DNA from: Candidatus Woesearchaeota archaeon
GTDB taxonomy: Archaea; Nanobdellota; Nanobdellia; Woesearchaeales; DSVV01
Direction of reading: 5' to 3'
DNA: 63,713 nt
NCBI GenBank assembly: GCA_016214075.1
Contig: JACRPI010000003.1
Location: 1-63,713, forward strand
The notes beneath the pieces are model-generated. The model was not told the origin of the DNA and did not search any database. It was given only the letters and a program-made list of their open reading frames with translations. Positions 33,839 through 41,241 of the stretch are shown here, one piece after another. Numbering within the stretch: position 1 is the stretch's first letter; each line of letters opens with the position of its first letter. Made by a program: the position numbers and the translations under genes.

Positions 33839-33884
33839 GGTCTTTGCTTAGCGATTGATTTTCTTTCATGGTGCGTGTTTTGTG
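33839..33884. repeat. Short dispersed motif cluster, second copy
   Basis: GGTCTTTGCTTAGCGATT (33839-33856) and GTGCGTGTTTTGTG (33871-33884) repeat the motifs of 5258-5298 in a different order. A TATA-like ACATATATAG follows before the DUF167 gene. Confidence 0.5.
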
Positions 33885-33923
33885 ATAGGTACACATATAT
33901 AGTGGAGAGATAAGTTAAAAATT

Positions 33924-34166
33924 ATGCTCAGTGATTATCTTGTGAACAACAAAATTCACATTTCTGTCAAACCAAACGCAAAAAAGACTGAAATTCTTTC
34001 TTATGATGCTGCTGCTCACATCGTCAAAATCGCTGTCGCCGCTCCTGCTGATAAAGACAAAGCAAACAAAGAACTCCTTAAGTTTGTTTCTCGACAACTT
34101 AAGAAAAAAGTTGCGTTTGTTTCTGGATTGCGAAGTAAGGAGAAAATATTGAAAATAATGGAATAA
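33924..34166 (+). CDS. DUF167/UPF0235 (YggU) family protein
   Basis: This 80-residue protein shows the family pattern: HISVKPNAKKTEI at the N-terminus, then a strand VKIAVAAPADKDKANKELLKF and the end VSGLRSKEKILKI. The family is widespread in archaea, bacteria and eukaryotes with no settled function. A TATA-like box near 33893 precedes it. Its stop lies 5 bases from the convergent beta-propeller gene. Confidence 0.85.
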   Translation: MLSDYLVNNKIHISVKPNAKKTEILSYDAAAHIVKIAVAAPADKDKANKELLKFVSRQLKKKVAFVSGLRSKEKILKIME

Positions 34167-34171
34167 GAATT

Positions 34172-36034
34172 TCAACCCAACTCAGTCACGACGTACCGCA
34201 AATCTTTTTCTTCTGTTGGATAATACGTTATATGTAGATAGTTGGAGTCATCCACCACAAGATCTCCTTGATATAACGCAAATCCGCCAAGGTCATAGGT
34301 ATTCTGTTGCCACGTGGCATCCTCAACATACTGCAGATTTACTGCTTTGTCCAGCAATCCATTATAATACCACAAAGACAGTTTTCCCTCTGCATTCGCC
34401 TGTATGCTTGTCCATAATCCCATACTTCCTGAATCATCAATGATCATTGTTTGCCATATCCCTCTTTCCTCATGCGCATACTTCACCAGATCGTATCCAT
34501 TTTCAAAATAGACGATGTGCGGATTATCATCGCTGTCTAGCATCATTGAAGGATTTGCTCCTACATCTCCTTTTTCATCGACAATTTCTGTTTCCCATTG
34601 CTGTACTTCTGCATCATATTTCATGTACAACAGATTGTCATTTTCATAATCATAAAACGCAATGCGCGGCTGGTTGTTGCTATCTAACGCAATTGTTGGA
34701 TTTACAGCAGTCGTGTATGCGTCTTCTATTATCCAGAGATTCCATTGTGAACCATCGTAATTCGCGTACTTGAGTTGCTTATTCTTTGTGTCTGTATAGA
34801 TAATGTGTGGAAGATCATTTGTGTCCAGCGCAATCGCGGATTCTCTGCCGACGTTTCCTGTATCGATTGTTTGCACATACCAACCATCCGCTGTTTCATA
34901 CGCGTATTTCAACGCGTCATTTGTTTCATCAAAATAACTGATGTACGCATTTCCTCGTTTGTCTAAGACAAGAGAAGAATCTCTTCCCACATCGCCTTGC
35001 GTATCCACGCCATAGATTGTCTGCGCTGTCTCTTGTGTTGTTTTTTGTATTGTTACTATTGCGCCGGTCGTTGTTTTTTTATAGCTTATAGTCAGTTTAT
35101 TTTTTTCTTCCGCATAGGTGAACAGTGTTCCTTTATTTGTGTAAAAAGAACGTGTTTGATCTGTCGTGTACCAGCCACTGCCCTGCGCTTTTCCTAAATC
35201 CGTCAAGAGATTGTTACTTATTTCTATTTGGTTGTTATAGAGATCATCGTAAACTATTTCGATACTCAGCGCAGGATTTGTCCCATGACCAATGTATTTG
35301 CTCGCTGCTAACGCGCCATCCGCATATTCTGAAAACAAAAACCCTTCAACAATTTGTGTTCCTGTGTTTGTGTTGACGAGTTCTAGTGTTGCTTTGTCGT
35401 AGAGTTCAATTGTTGCTCCATCGCTGCTACCAATGCTGGTGAAGGAAATTTGGTTTGTCGCTTCATTGATTGTCAGAAAGATTGTCGTATCGCCAATAGT
35501 AAACGCTGTTGCACTTCCATCTGTGTACTGAAGATTATTCGCCTCTTTTTCATACGAACTGTCTTCCATACTGATTTGATTTTTTTCTGTGTTTATACTT
35601 TTGATCTTGAAAAGATGCGCGTTCTGCCGCGCAATGACAAGAAATTGCGCACCAACACAATCTTCGACACTTGTTGTTCCTGCACACGCTTCACTTTCTA
35701 AGTATATTCTGTCATCCGGATTTCCATTCTGCTCTTTTCCGTAATATACTGCTTCTGTCTGCGATTGTCCACTCGCACTGCCATCTCCTGCAATAGGGAT
35801 GGAAATTAATTTTCCATCACTATTTTTCCATTTTATTGTGCCACTTGTTGCTTTTGCAGAAATGGAAAAAATATCTGTTTGCGCTGTCGCTACTGCGGCG
35901 CCTGTGAGAGAAAAATAAATTGACTCTTCTGTGTTGTGCGTTGTTATTCCTTCCGCGTCTTGAATGAGCAAAATAACCCCCATACTTACACAAGCAACCA
36001 ATGCAGTGAAGAGGAGCGGATAAAGTTGTTTCAT
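34172..36034 (-). CDS. Anchored extracellular protein with C-terminal beta-propeller
   Basis: The N-terminus is a signal anchor (LYPLLFTALVACVSMGVILL), followed at about residue 40 by YFSLTGAAVATAQ, the recurring post-anchor motif. Residues about 55-330 are beta-rich with no family I can name. Residues about 340-620 hold repeats of about 47 residues, e.g. GRDSSLVLDKRGNAYISYFD and GRESAIALDTNDLPHIIYTD and GANPSMMLDSDDNPHIVYFE, which look like propeller blades. One Cys pair is present (CAGTTSVEDC). Its 5' end meets the divergent methyltransferase gene. Confidence 0.75.
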   Translation of the reverse strand: MKQLYPLLFTALVACVSMGVILLIQDAEGITTHNTEESIYFSLTGAAVATAQTDIFSISAKATSGTIKWKNSDGKLISIPIAGDGSASGQSQTEAVYYGKEQNGNPDDRIYLESEACAGTTSVEDCVGAQFLVIARQNAHLFKIKSINTEKNQISMEDSSYEKEANNLQYTDGSATAFTIGDTTIFLTINEATNQISFTSIGSSDGATIELYDKATLELVNTNTGTQIVEGFLFSEYADGALAASKYIGHGTNPALSIEIVYDDLYNNQIEISNNLLTDLGKAQGSGWYTTDQTRSFYTNKGTLFTYAEEKNKLTISYKKTTTGAIVTIQKTTQETAQTIYGVDTQGDVGRDSSLVLDKRGNAYISYFDETNDALKYAYETADGWYVQTIDTGNVGRESAIALDTNDLPHIIYTDTKNKQLKYANYDGSQWNLWIIEDAYTTAVNPTIALDSNNQPRIAFYDYENDNLLYMKYDAEVQQWETEIVDEKGDVGANPSMMLDSDDNPHIVYFENGYDLVKYAHEERGIWQTMIIDDSGSMGLWTSIQANAEGKLSLWYYNGLLDKAVNLQYVEDATWQQNTYDLGGFALYQGDLVVDDSNYLHITYYPTEEKDLRYVVTELG

Positions 36035-36078
36035 GGATTTTTCTGCGTCATTCTTCTATATAAAACTTCGTCCGAAAG

Positions 36079-36090
36079 GTTTATATAAAA
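36079..36090 (+). promoter_or_regulatory. TATA box of the methyltransferase gene
   Basis: GGTTTATATAAAAC lies about 25 bases before the ATG at 36114, implying a leaderless message and deciding the start. Confidence 0.55.
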
Positions 36091-36113
36091 CTAAATATGA
36101 GAAAAGAATTATT

Positions 36114-36821
36114 ATGGCAAAGAAAAAAGCAGAGAAAAAGATAAACTCCAAATACAAGAGCTACATCAAAGATTCTTATACTAAAAAATTATACAAAAAT
36201 GTTGTTGAGGAATATACTGGCATCGCGAGGATTTATAATGACAAATGGAAAACATATCTTGCTTCTACTGAAAAAGCAATTCTTGATCAACTCAAATTGA
36301 AAGGCAAGGAAACAATTCTTGACGCAGGCTGCGGCACTGGAAGTCTTATTGCCGGAATCCGACAGAAGTTCAAGCATCGTGGGAATATTTTAGGATTTGA
36401 CATTACGCCCGCTATGCTTGATCTTGCGGAATATCATCTTTCCAAAGATAGATTTAACAAAACACTTTCTCTTGAACTTGCGCACTGCGAAAATTTTAGC
36501 GCGAAGAACGCAAGCGTTGATGTGGTGATTTCTTCTTCAGTGTTACATCATTTACCCCATCCTGATCACGCGCTTGCGGAATTTCGCCGCGTGTTGAAGA
36601 AGAATGGAAGATTGTTGATACTTGACATTTGCACTGATTATCCGACGACATTTATCTTTGATAGATTTGCACGATTGTTTCATAAGGCACATCATAAAGC
36701 ATACAGCGCAGCAGAAGTAGAAGAGATGCTCAAGAAGCATAAGTTTACTGTTACTGCGTTTAAGACGTGGAAAGCGACTCCAACACTCGGTGTGTTTTTG
36801 TTCGAAGCGAAGAAGAAGTAG
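36114..36821 (+). CDS. Class I SAM-dependent methyltransferase
   Basis: The glycine-rich SAM loop ILDAGCGTGSLIAGI (motif I), the acidic GFDITPAMLDLA (motif II) and VVISSSVLHHLPHPDHALAE (motif III/IV) place it in the UbiE/Methyltransf_11 group. The substrate is unknown; small molecules or lipids are common for this group. The start at 36114 gives 235 residues with a Lys-rich N-terminus (MAKKKAEKKINSKYKSY). The 3' end overlaps the HTH_40-like gene on the other strand by 62 bases. Confidence 0.85.
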   Translation: MAKKKAEKKINSKYKSYIKDSYTKKLYKNVVEEYTGIARIYNDKWKTYLASTEKAILDQLKLKGKETILDAGCGTGSLIAGIRQKFKHRGNILGFDITPAMLDLAEYHLSKDRFNKTLSLELAHCENFSAKNASVDVVISSSVLHHLPHPDHALAEFRRVLKKNGRLLILDICTDYPTTFIFDRFARLFHKAHHKAYSAAEVEEMLKKHKFTVTAFKTWKATPTLGVFLFEAKKK

Positions 36822-37119
36822 GTTGGACAGACTTTTTTCTAGATTTTCTGTTTCTTACTCTATAACATGCAAGAACACATGCGATCTCATTATAAGTTAT
36901 TGTTTGATTCGGAATTCGGTCTTTTATTATTTTCAGCGTGTCAACACTATTATGGATATAAAAGAGAGTCTCCAAAACACGTTCTTTTGTTAGAATTTGA
37001 TAAATCGAGATATTATTTGAAGCAATACCTTTTACTGCATGTTCCCAAACCGTGTTTTCTTTGATGCTACGCAATTCTGCTACTTGTTGAATTGTATTTC
37101 CTCTCTTAAGAAATTGCAC
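36760..37119 (-). CDS. HTH_40-like protein next to the DGR reverse transcriptase
   Basis: The 119-residue product matches the HTH_40 domain known from RecQ-type helicase C-termini: a helix-turn-helix (TIQQVAELRSIKENTVWEH) followed by AVKGIASNNISIYQILTKE and a final YNEIACVLACYR helix. The start is a GTG at 37119. On the same strand the frame stays open upstream, without a stop, to the C-tract in the RT gene, so removing one C would join it to the RT. DGR cassettes are known to carry accessory genes (avd, HRDC-domain); this may fill that role. That is inference. Confidence 0.6.
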   Translation of the reverse strand: MQFLKRGNTIQQVAELRSIKENTVWEHAVKGIASNNISIYQILTKERVLETLFYIHNSVDTLKIIKDRIPNQTITYNEIACVLACYRVRNRKSRKKSVQPTSSSLRTKTHRVLESLSTS

Positions 37120-37183
37120 ACTCTTTTGATAACTAAACTGTTCTTGACTCCTTCTTATTTTCTTTTGAAAATTTGTTGTTTTC

Positions 37184-38269
37184 TTAGTTACCGTCGGGGG
37201 GGGGGGGGGCGAAAAAATTATTTTTTGGTGTAATTTTTAATTTCAACGGAAATAAGATGTTAAACGTGCGCACAACTTTTCTTCTGTATTTGTATGTATT
37301 AGCGTGAGAAACATGAGCTATCCATCCTTCTAAAGACTCGATTACTTTTTCTCTACCTATTTTCCCTTTTGCATACATTTTTTTGAGTGCTTTTAGCTTT
37401 CTCTTAAATTTCCAAACATTCTTTTTTCTAACAAGCGTATGATGAAAAAAGATACGGAAACCAAGAAAAGTGATACCATTATTTAATGTGAGAATTTTTG
37501 ATTTTGTCGGATGAAGTTCCAATTGCAATGTTGTTTTCAGAAAGAAATCAATTTTTTCTTTCCATAATTCTAAAATATTTCTCTTTTCGTCTAAAATCAC
37601 AAAATCATCCACGTAACGAATGTACCATTTTGCTTTCAAATCGTGTTTTACAAATTGGTCTAATTCGTTTAAGTAAATATTCGCAAAAAATTGTGATGTG
37701 AGGTTTCCTAACGGCATTCCTTTGCCTATCTCTGTTGTATGATGGTTTTCCAGAATTATAGCAATAAGCCACAACAAATCCTTATCAAAGATTCTCTTCT
37801 CAAGGAGAGAAAGGAGAATCTTGTGATCAACAGCATCAAAATACTTTTTTATGTCTGCTTTCAAAATATAACAGGTTCTGCTGTTATTTTTTGAGACAAT
37901 TCGTTTGAAATAATGTAAACGCTGTATTGCTTTCAGTGTCCCTTTTCCTACCCTATTCGCATAGGAATCATAAATAAACTGTTTATCGAATATTGGTTCA
38001 ATGATATTGCAAATTGCGTGATGCACTATTCTGTCACGAAAATCTGATTTACTAATCTTTCGTGTCTTTGGATCTCTCAGGATAAATGTTTCCAATGGCT
38101 TTGGTCTGTAGCAATGAAGCAATAATTCATTGCGTAATGTAATCAGATTTGTATCTATATTTTGTTCAAAATCAAGAACATACGTTTTTAGCGTCTTTCC
38201 TTTTCTGGCTTTTTGAAATGCTTCTTTCAAGTTATCAAGGTCGCAAACTTTGTCATACAATACTGGCAT
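37184..38269 (-). CDS. DGR-type reverse transcriptase
   Basis: The protein has the RT domains in order: RDRIVHHAICNIIEPIF (motif 1-2 region), LKADIKKYFDAVDHKIL (motif 3 with the first catalytic Asp), GMPLGNLTSQFFANIYLNEL (motif 4; the (I/L)GNxxSQ form is typical of DGR and related RTs), YIRYVDDFVIL (motif 5 with the paired Asp) and FLGFRIFFH. A basic thumb ends near SHANTYKYRRKV. Length is 361 residues. In a DGR the RT copies the TR transcript while misreading adenines. The tail ends FFAPPPPDGN, encoded by 14 C. The TR lies 35 bases upstream. Confidence 0.95.
   Translation of the reverse strand: MPVLYDKVCDLDNLKEAFQKARKGKTLKTYVLDFEQNIDTNLITLRNELLLHCYRPKPLETFILRDPKTRKISKSDFRDRIVHHAICNIIEPIFDKQFIYDSYANRVGKGTLKAIQRLHYFKRIVSKNNSRTCYILKADIKKYFDAVDHKILLSLLEKRIFDKDLLWLIAIILENHHTTEIGKGMPLGNLTSQFFANIYLNELDQFVKHDLKAKWYIRYVDDFVILDEKRNILELWKEKIDFFLKTTLQLELHPTKSKILTLNNGITFLGFRIFFHHTLVRKKNVWKFKRKLKALKKMYAKGKIGREKVIESLEGWIAHVSHANTYKYRRKVVRTFNILFPLKLKITPKNNFFAPPPPDGN
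37196..37209. repeat. Homopolymer of 14 G (14 C on the coding strand)
   Basis: The run lies in the last codons of the RT. It encodes the Pro repeat of the tail. A change of one base would move the RT into the frame that stays open to the HTH_40-like domain. It may be a phase-variable tract or a sequencing/assembly artefact. Confidence 0.8.
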
Positions 38270-38303
38270 AGAAAAAATAAAAGTCCCAGCTTTAAGAACT
38301 TGA

Positions 38304-38399
38304 CTATTCCGACGAGGAAGCGGCCATTGTTGTTGAGGTTGTTGTTGCCATTCAAGCCATTGTTATCATTGTTGCCAGCAAAGAGCACACGCCCCTGAG
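38304..38399 (-). other. DGR template repeat (TR)
   Basis: On the minus strand this 96-base segment would read (T)QGRVLFAGNNDNNGLNGNNN..., in a non-coding stretch between target gene and RT. It aligns without gaps to 38738-38833. Every difference lies at a TR adenine (T on the plus strand): ten within the 96 bases and one more at 38400. The TR is rich in AAC/AAT codons, the best template for adenine mutagenesis. The rest of 38270-38582 holds the TR transcript flanks and no gene. Confidence 0.95.
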
Positions 38400-38582
38400 T
38401 AGCCCTCTTGCGGAAATGATCACCACCACTTCATTGCTGTCGTGGTTGAATTTTATAAGAGCAAGCTCCCGTAGCAAGAGGACGTGTAGTCTAAAGCCCT
38501 TGTTGCAAAACCATCACGGGTTTTGTTTTATAGCTGAGACATAAAATAAAAGAAAGAAGAGGTATAAAAAATGTTTGAAAAA

Positions 38583-39482
38583 TTATTTTCTCAAATCGTA
38601 CGTGCGACCGTTGTAGGTGATAGTTTCTGCACCACTTTCCAAACTAGTCAAAAAATCACGAGGCAATGCTACATTCACCATACCTTCGAGAGGTGATTTT
38701 TTCGCGTCTGCGCTTCGCGCAACGTGCGCCTCCGGCGCTACCCCGACGAGGAAGCGGCCATTGCCGTTGAGGCTGTAGTTGCCAACCAAGCCATAGTAAT
38801 CATTGTTGCCAGCAAAGAGCACACGCCCCTGAGCCTCGTCCGCATTAATAGCATTGAAGAGATGCCAATTTCCATAGCTTGTGTATCGCTGAGCGATTTT
38901 GTCAACAAAAGCGTTTGCTTCTGCAACTCCGCCTGCACGAACAATCACAAGCGCATTATCACGCAAACTTTCTACTGGAAAATGTCCAGAAGCTACGCTT
39001 TTTGCCATTTCATAATCCATAACAACTGCATAACGTCGTGGCAAATCAGTAATGCCCTTTCTAAAATCGGCAAAAGAATAGACTGGAATTTCTGTTTGAT
39101 CAGCCAACTTTCCTTTTAAGAGGTCTTTTACTTCACTTTCTGCAAGATGTGCTGCGTATTGTTTTGTCAGCCTTCGTTGATATGCTGTTTCAATTCGTTC
39201 TGGTGTTAAAATTCCTCCACCGTGAACTTCAATCATGACTTTATTTCCTTGTTCTGTTGTTCCGACATCCTCTTCTGAAGCGCAAGTGTACCATGTACTC
39301 CAAACAGGGTTAGTAAATGGAGCTTTTCTCCTAAGAACTAAAATTTCTGGCATTGATTTAACAAAATTACCTGTTTCAGAAGCACGTGCTTGTGCTGCTC
39401 TTAACGCAGTTGGTAGAGAATCATCATAAAATGAATCTGCTGCGTGCTCATCATTGATTGTTACTCGTTCTTGTTTCGCCAT
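38583..39482 (-). CDS. DGR target protein (variable protein)
   Basis: This 299-residue protein carries the VR at about residues 217-248 (AQGRVLFAGNNDYYGLVGNY...). I start at the ATG at 39482, 8 bases after GGTGA; ATG 39491 and GTG 39494 overlap that site. It has no signal peptide or membrane segment, so it is probably cytoplasmic, unlike many lectin-fold DGR targets. The region before the VR (GNWHLFNAINADEA) and after it (GRFLVGVAPEAHVARS) may form the scaffold that displays the variable loop; about 50 residues follow the VR. The fold is unknown to me. A TATA box at 39526-39537 drives it. Confidence 0.85.
   Translation of the reverse strand: MAKQERVTINDEHAADSFYDDSLPTALRAAQARASETGNFVKSMPEILVLRRKAPFTNPVWSTWYTCASEEDVGTTEQGNKVMIEVHGGGILTPERIETAYQRRLTKQYAAHLAESEVKDLLKGKLADQTEIPVYSFADFRKGITDLPRRYAVVMDYEMAKSVASGHFPVESLRDNALVIVRAGGVAEANAFVDKIAQRYTSYGNWHLFNAINADEAQGRVLFAGNNDYYGLVGNYSLNGNGRFLVGVAPEAHVARSADAKKSPLEGMVNVALPRDFLTSLESGAETITYNGRTYDLRK
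38709..38738 (-). promoter_or_regulatory. Two small hairpins at the 3' boundary of the VR
   Basis: TGCGC-TTC-GCGCA (38709-38721) and GCGCC-TCC-GGCGC (38726-38738) are perfect 5-bp stems with 3-base loops, just beyond the last shared base of the VR. DGR homing is known to use hairpin or cruciform sites downstream of the VR; these are placed to do this. The stretch is more GC-rich than its surroundings. Confidence 0.65.
38738..38833 (-). other. DGR variable repeat (VR) in the target gene
   Basis: Compared with the TR, six Asn codons of the core have become Tyr, Tyr, Val, Tyr, Ser and Gly, each through A-to-N changes (for example AAC to TAC, AAT to GTT). Two further A-to-G changes lie near the 3' end. 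Non-adenine positions are identical, which shows recent or active diversification. Confidence 0.95.
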
Positions 39483-39525
39483 TTGTGTCATCACCTTAAT
39501 TGTTTAATATTGGTACTAAAATCGT

Positions 39526-39537
39526 GTTATTTATATA
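39526..39537 (-). promoter_or_regulatory. TATA box of the DGR target gene
   Basis: CTATATAAATAA on the minus strand lies about 45 bases before the ATG at 39482. It may drive the whole target-TR-RT unit, since no other TATA box is evident before the RT. Confidence 0.55.
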
Positions 39538-39626
39538 GTTTTCGCTTAATTTACTACTTGAAAGTTAATTATTAAAACAGTAAAATATATATACTTGTAA
39601 ATCCACGCATATCTTGGTGATTACTT

Positions 39627-39845
39627 ATTCAAATTGTTTTTAGTAAGCATGCCTTAGAAAAAATGGATGGATATGGTCTTGATATTGAAGAAGTTGAAAC
39701 TGCGCTTAAACAAGGAATGAAATGGAAGGAGCATGATACAGAAAAATGGCATGCAAACATGGCAGGAACTGAGTGTGTTTTTGTCAAAGAGGAAGATACC
39801 TTATTTGTCATAACTGTTTACAAAAATATGGGTGAAAAACTATGA
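39627..39845 (+). CDS. DUF4258-type toxin, probably using an ATT start
   Basis: From the first ATG (39663) the product lacks the N-terminal strand and catalytic-region His of the family. The frame stays open upstream, and an ATT at 39627, six bases after GGTGA, would give MQIVFSKHALEKMDGYGLDI, the exact form of DUF4258 N-termini ('xxxSKHALERM'). Later strands (ECVFVKEEDTLFVITVY) also fit. DUF4258 proteins resemble RelE/MqsR-type toxins. The stop overlaps the next ATG (ATGA), so translation is coupled to the antitoxin. Confidence 0.7.
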   Translation: MQIVFSKHALEKMDGYGLDIEEVETALKQGMKWKEHDTEKWHANMAGTECVFVKEEDTLFVITVYKNMGEKL

Positions 39846-40168
39846 AATGCGTGATGTGCGGAAAAGGAACATTAGAAGAAAAGATTGTTGAACACAAAGA
39901 ATTTGGTGTTTCCCTTGGCAAATTTAAGGCACAAGCTTGTTCTTCTTGTGGAGAAGCTTTCTTTGATAGTGACACTGCAAAAAAAATACAAGTGAAATCA
40001 AAAGAACTGGGTTTATTTGGACTTGCGAAAAAGACAAAGGTTGCACAAGTAGGAAATAGTCTTGCAGTCAGAATCCCCAAAGAGATTGCTGCATTTCTTA
40101 ACCTTCAAAAAGAAAAAGAAGTCCGTATTGTTCCAAAAAACACCCATGAAATTACGATTGAAGTTTGA
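39842..40168 (+). CDS. Antitoxin with YgiT-type zinc finger and AbrB-like domain
   Basis: The first 50 residues have two Cys pairs (MKCVMCGKGT and CSSCGEAFFD), a YgiT/MqsA-type zinc finger that wraps the toxin. The C-terminal half (VAQVGNSLAVRIPKEIAAFL) is a SpoVT/AbrB swapped-hairpin DNA-binding domain in place of the usual helix-turn-helix. It probably neutralises the DUF4258 toxin and represses the operon. Length is 108 residues. Confidence 0.82.
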   Translation: MKCVMCGKGTLEEKIVEHKEFGVSLGKFKAQACSSCGEAFFDSDTAKKIQVKSKELGLFGLAKKTKVAQVGNSLAVRIPKEIAAFLNLQKEKEVRIVPKNTHEITIEV

Positions 40169-40588
40169 TTACTCTCTTTCTTTCTTCATCCAACTATCAA
40201 TACTCCACTTCATTTGTTCTCTCAATGAAAGCGCAAGCGTTGCCATAAATAAACCAAAGTCTCTGACCGTGATTTCGTTGTAGCCTAACGCAACTATTAT
40301 GCCTGCGAGATGCAACGCGCAGAGAAAAGAAACTGTTCTCGACCAAAAACCGATCAATAACAGAAATCCAAGCACTGCTTCGATTACTCCCTGAATGTAC
40401 ATAAATAAAGTGAGATTTATTGGAATGAATTGCGCTGCCAAGGGTGGAACATATGCAAGCCACGCATTGACATGAAAAAATTTGTCAATCCCGAAGATGA
40501 GGAAAACGACAGCAACTCCTGTTCTCAGCAGGATTGGCGCAAGCCATTGGTATTGCTGTGCTTTCGCTTCTATTTTTTGAAATATCAT
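40169..40588 (-). CDS. DoxX-family membrane protein
   Basis: The 139-residue protein has four membrane helices and the DoxX pattern (ILLRTGVAVVFLIFGIDKFF at residues 19-38, GVIEAVLGFLLLIGFWSR at about 66-83). DoxX proteins are linked to quinone or thiosulfate redox reactions in some archaea, but many are of unknown role. AGAGGTG lies before the ATG. Its 3' end abuts the antitoxin gene on the other strand. Confidence 0.82.
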   Translation of the reverse strand: MIFQKIEAKAQQYQWLAPILLRTGVAVVFLIFGIDKFFHVNAWLAYVPPLAAQFIPINLTLFMYIQGVIEAVLGFLLLIGFWSRTVSFLCALHLAGIIVALGYNEITVRDFGLFMATLALSLREQMKWSIDSWMKKERE

Positions 40589-40644
40589 TTTTCTACACCT
40601 CTTTTTTTCTTCTTTCCCAATTGATGAGAAAAATAGTTGTGAAA

Positions 40645-40908
40645 TTAATAAATATCTCCCCTGTGATCTATAGCTTCTAAATATACAATTTTTTCTTGTT
40701 CATTTAGAGAAAAAATAAGACGGAACTTTCTAATAAGACGAGTAGAACGTTTTCCGTGTAATGCTCCTGCTAACTCTCCACCTACAGCAACAGGATCTTC
40801 CTTTAGATGCTGGATTTTTTTATCTAACGCTGCAAAAAGCTGTGCATTATGCCTATGTGGTTTGAGAAAACGAAGAAAAGTGTCTGTACGCTTGATCATC
40901 CATGACAT
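40645..40908 (-). CDS. RelE/ParE-type toxin
   Basis: This 87-residue protein follows the RelE fold: DTFLRFLKPHRHNAQLFAAL helix, then LHGKRSTRLIRKFRLIFSLN (strands with the basic cleft) and EQEKIVYLEAIDHRGDIY at the end. RelE toxins cleave mRNA on the ribosome. It overlaps the upstream antitoxin gene by one base, the normal antitoxin-toxin order. Confidence 0.82.
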   Translation of the reverse strand: MSWMIKRTDTFLRFLKPHRHNAQLFAALDKKIQHLKEDPVAVGGELAGALHGKRSTRLIRKFRLIFSLNEQEKIVYLEAIDHRGDIY

Positions 40909-41123
40909 TATAACTCACTAAGTAAATCGTGTGCTGACGTGACTTGTCTTACTTTGCCTTTTCGAATATCTTCCGCACTCTCCGCAAGCTGCTTCATTGT
41001 TTCAGGGTTACTGAGAATTTCAATAGTCGCCGAAAGTGATTCAAGCTCCTGCTTTGTGACCATATTGCGCTCTATCTTCTTTAATTCTTCATACACATCT
41101 GTTATAGATATTGCTTCTGACAT
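40908..41123 (-). CDS. Antitoxin of the RelE pair
   Basis: The 71-residue helical protein (SITDVYEELKKIERNMVTKQ) ends in a stretch RKGKVRQVTSAHDLLSEL typical of the toxin-wrapping tail of RelB-like or Phd-like antitoxins. I see no clear DNA-binding motif. Its stop overlaps the toxin ATG. Confidence 0.75.
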   Translation of the reverse strand: MSEAISITDVYEELKKIERNMVTKQELESLSATIEILSNPETMKQLAESAEDIRKGKVRQVTSAHDLLSEL

Positions 41124-41241
41124 ATTCCCCGTTAGGGAGAACTTCTATTTATAGTTTTAGTCATAAAAAGAGGTTTTGGACAAGTTGACTACATTCAAGC
41201 AAAAATTAAGAAAAAATGCAAAAATGTACTTTTCGATTATT

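Noticed and set aside
38583-39482. DGR target as a secreted lectin-fold adhesin
   Set aside because: No signal peptide or anchor is present and I could not find the usual C-type lectin motifs; left as unknown fold.
36760-39482. Prophage origin of the DGR
   Set aside because: No capsid, portal, terminase or integrase gene is near; neighbours are ordinary chromosomal genes and toxin-antitoxin pairs.
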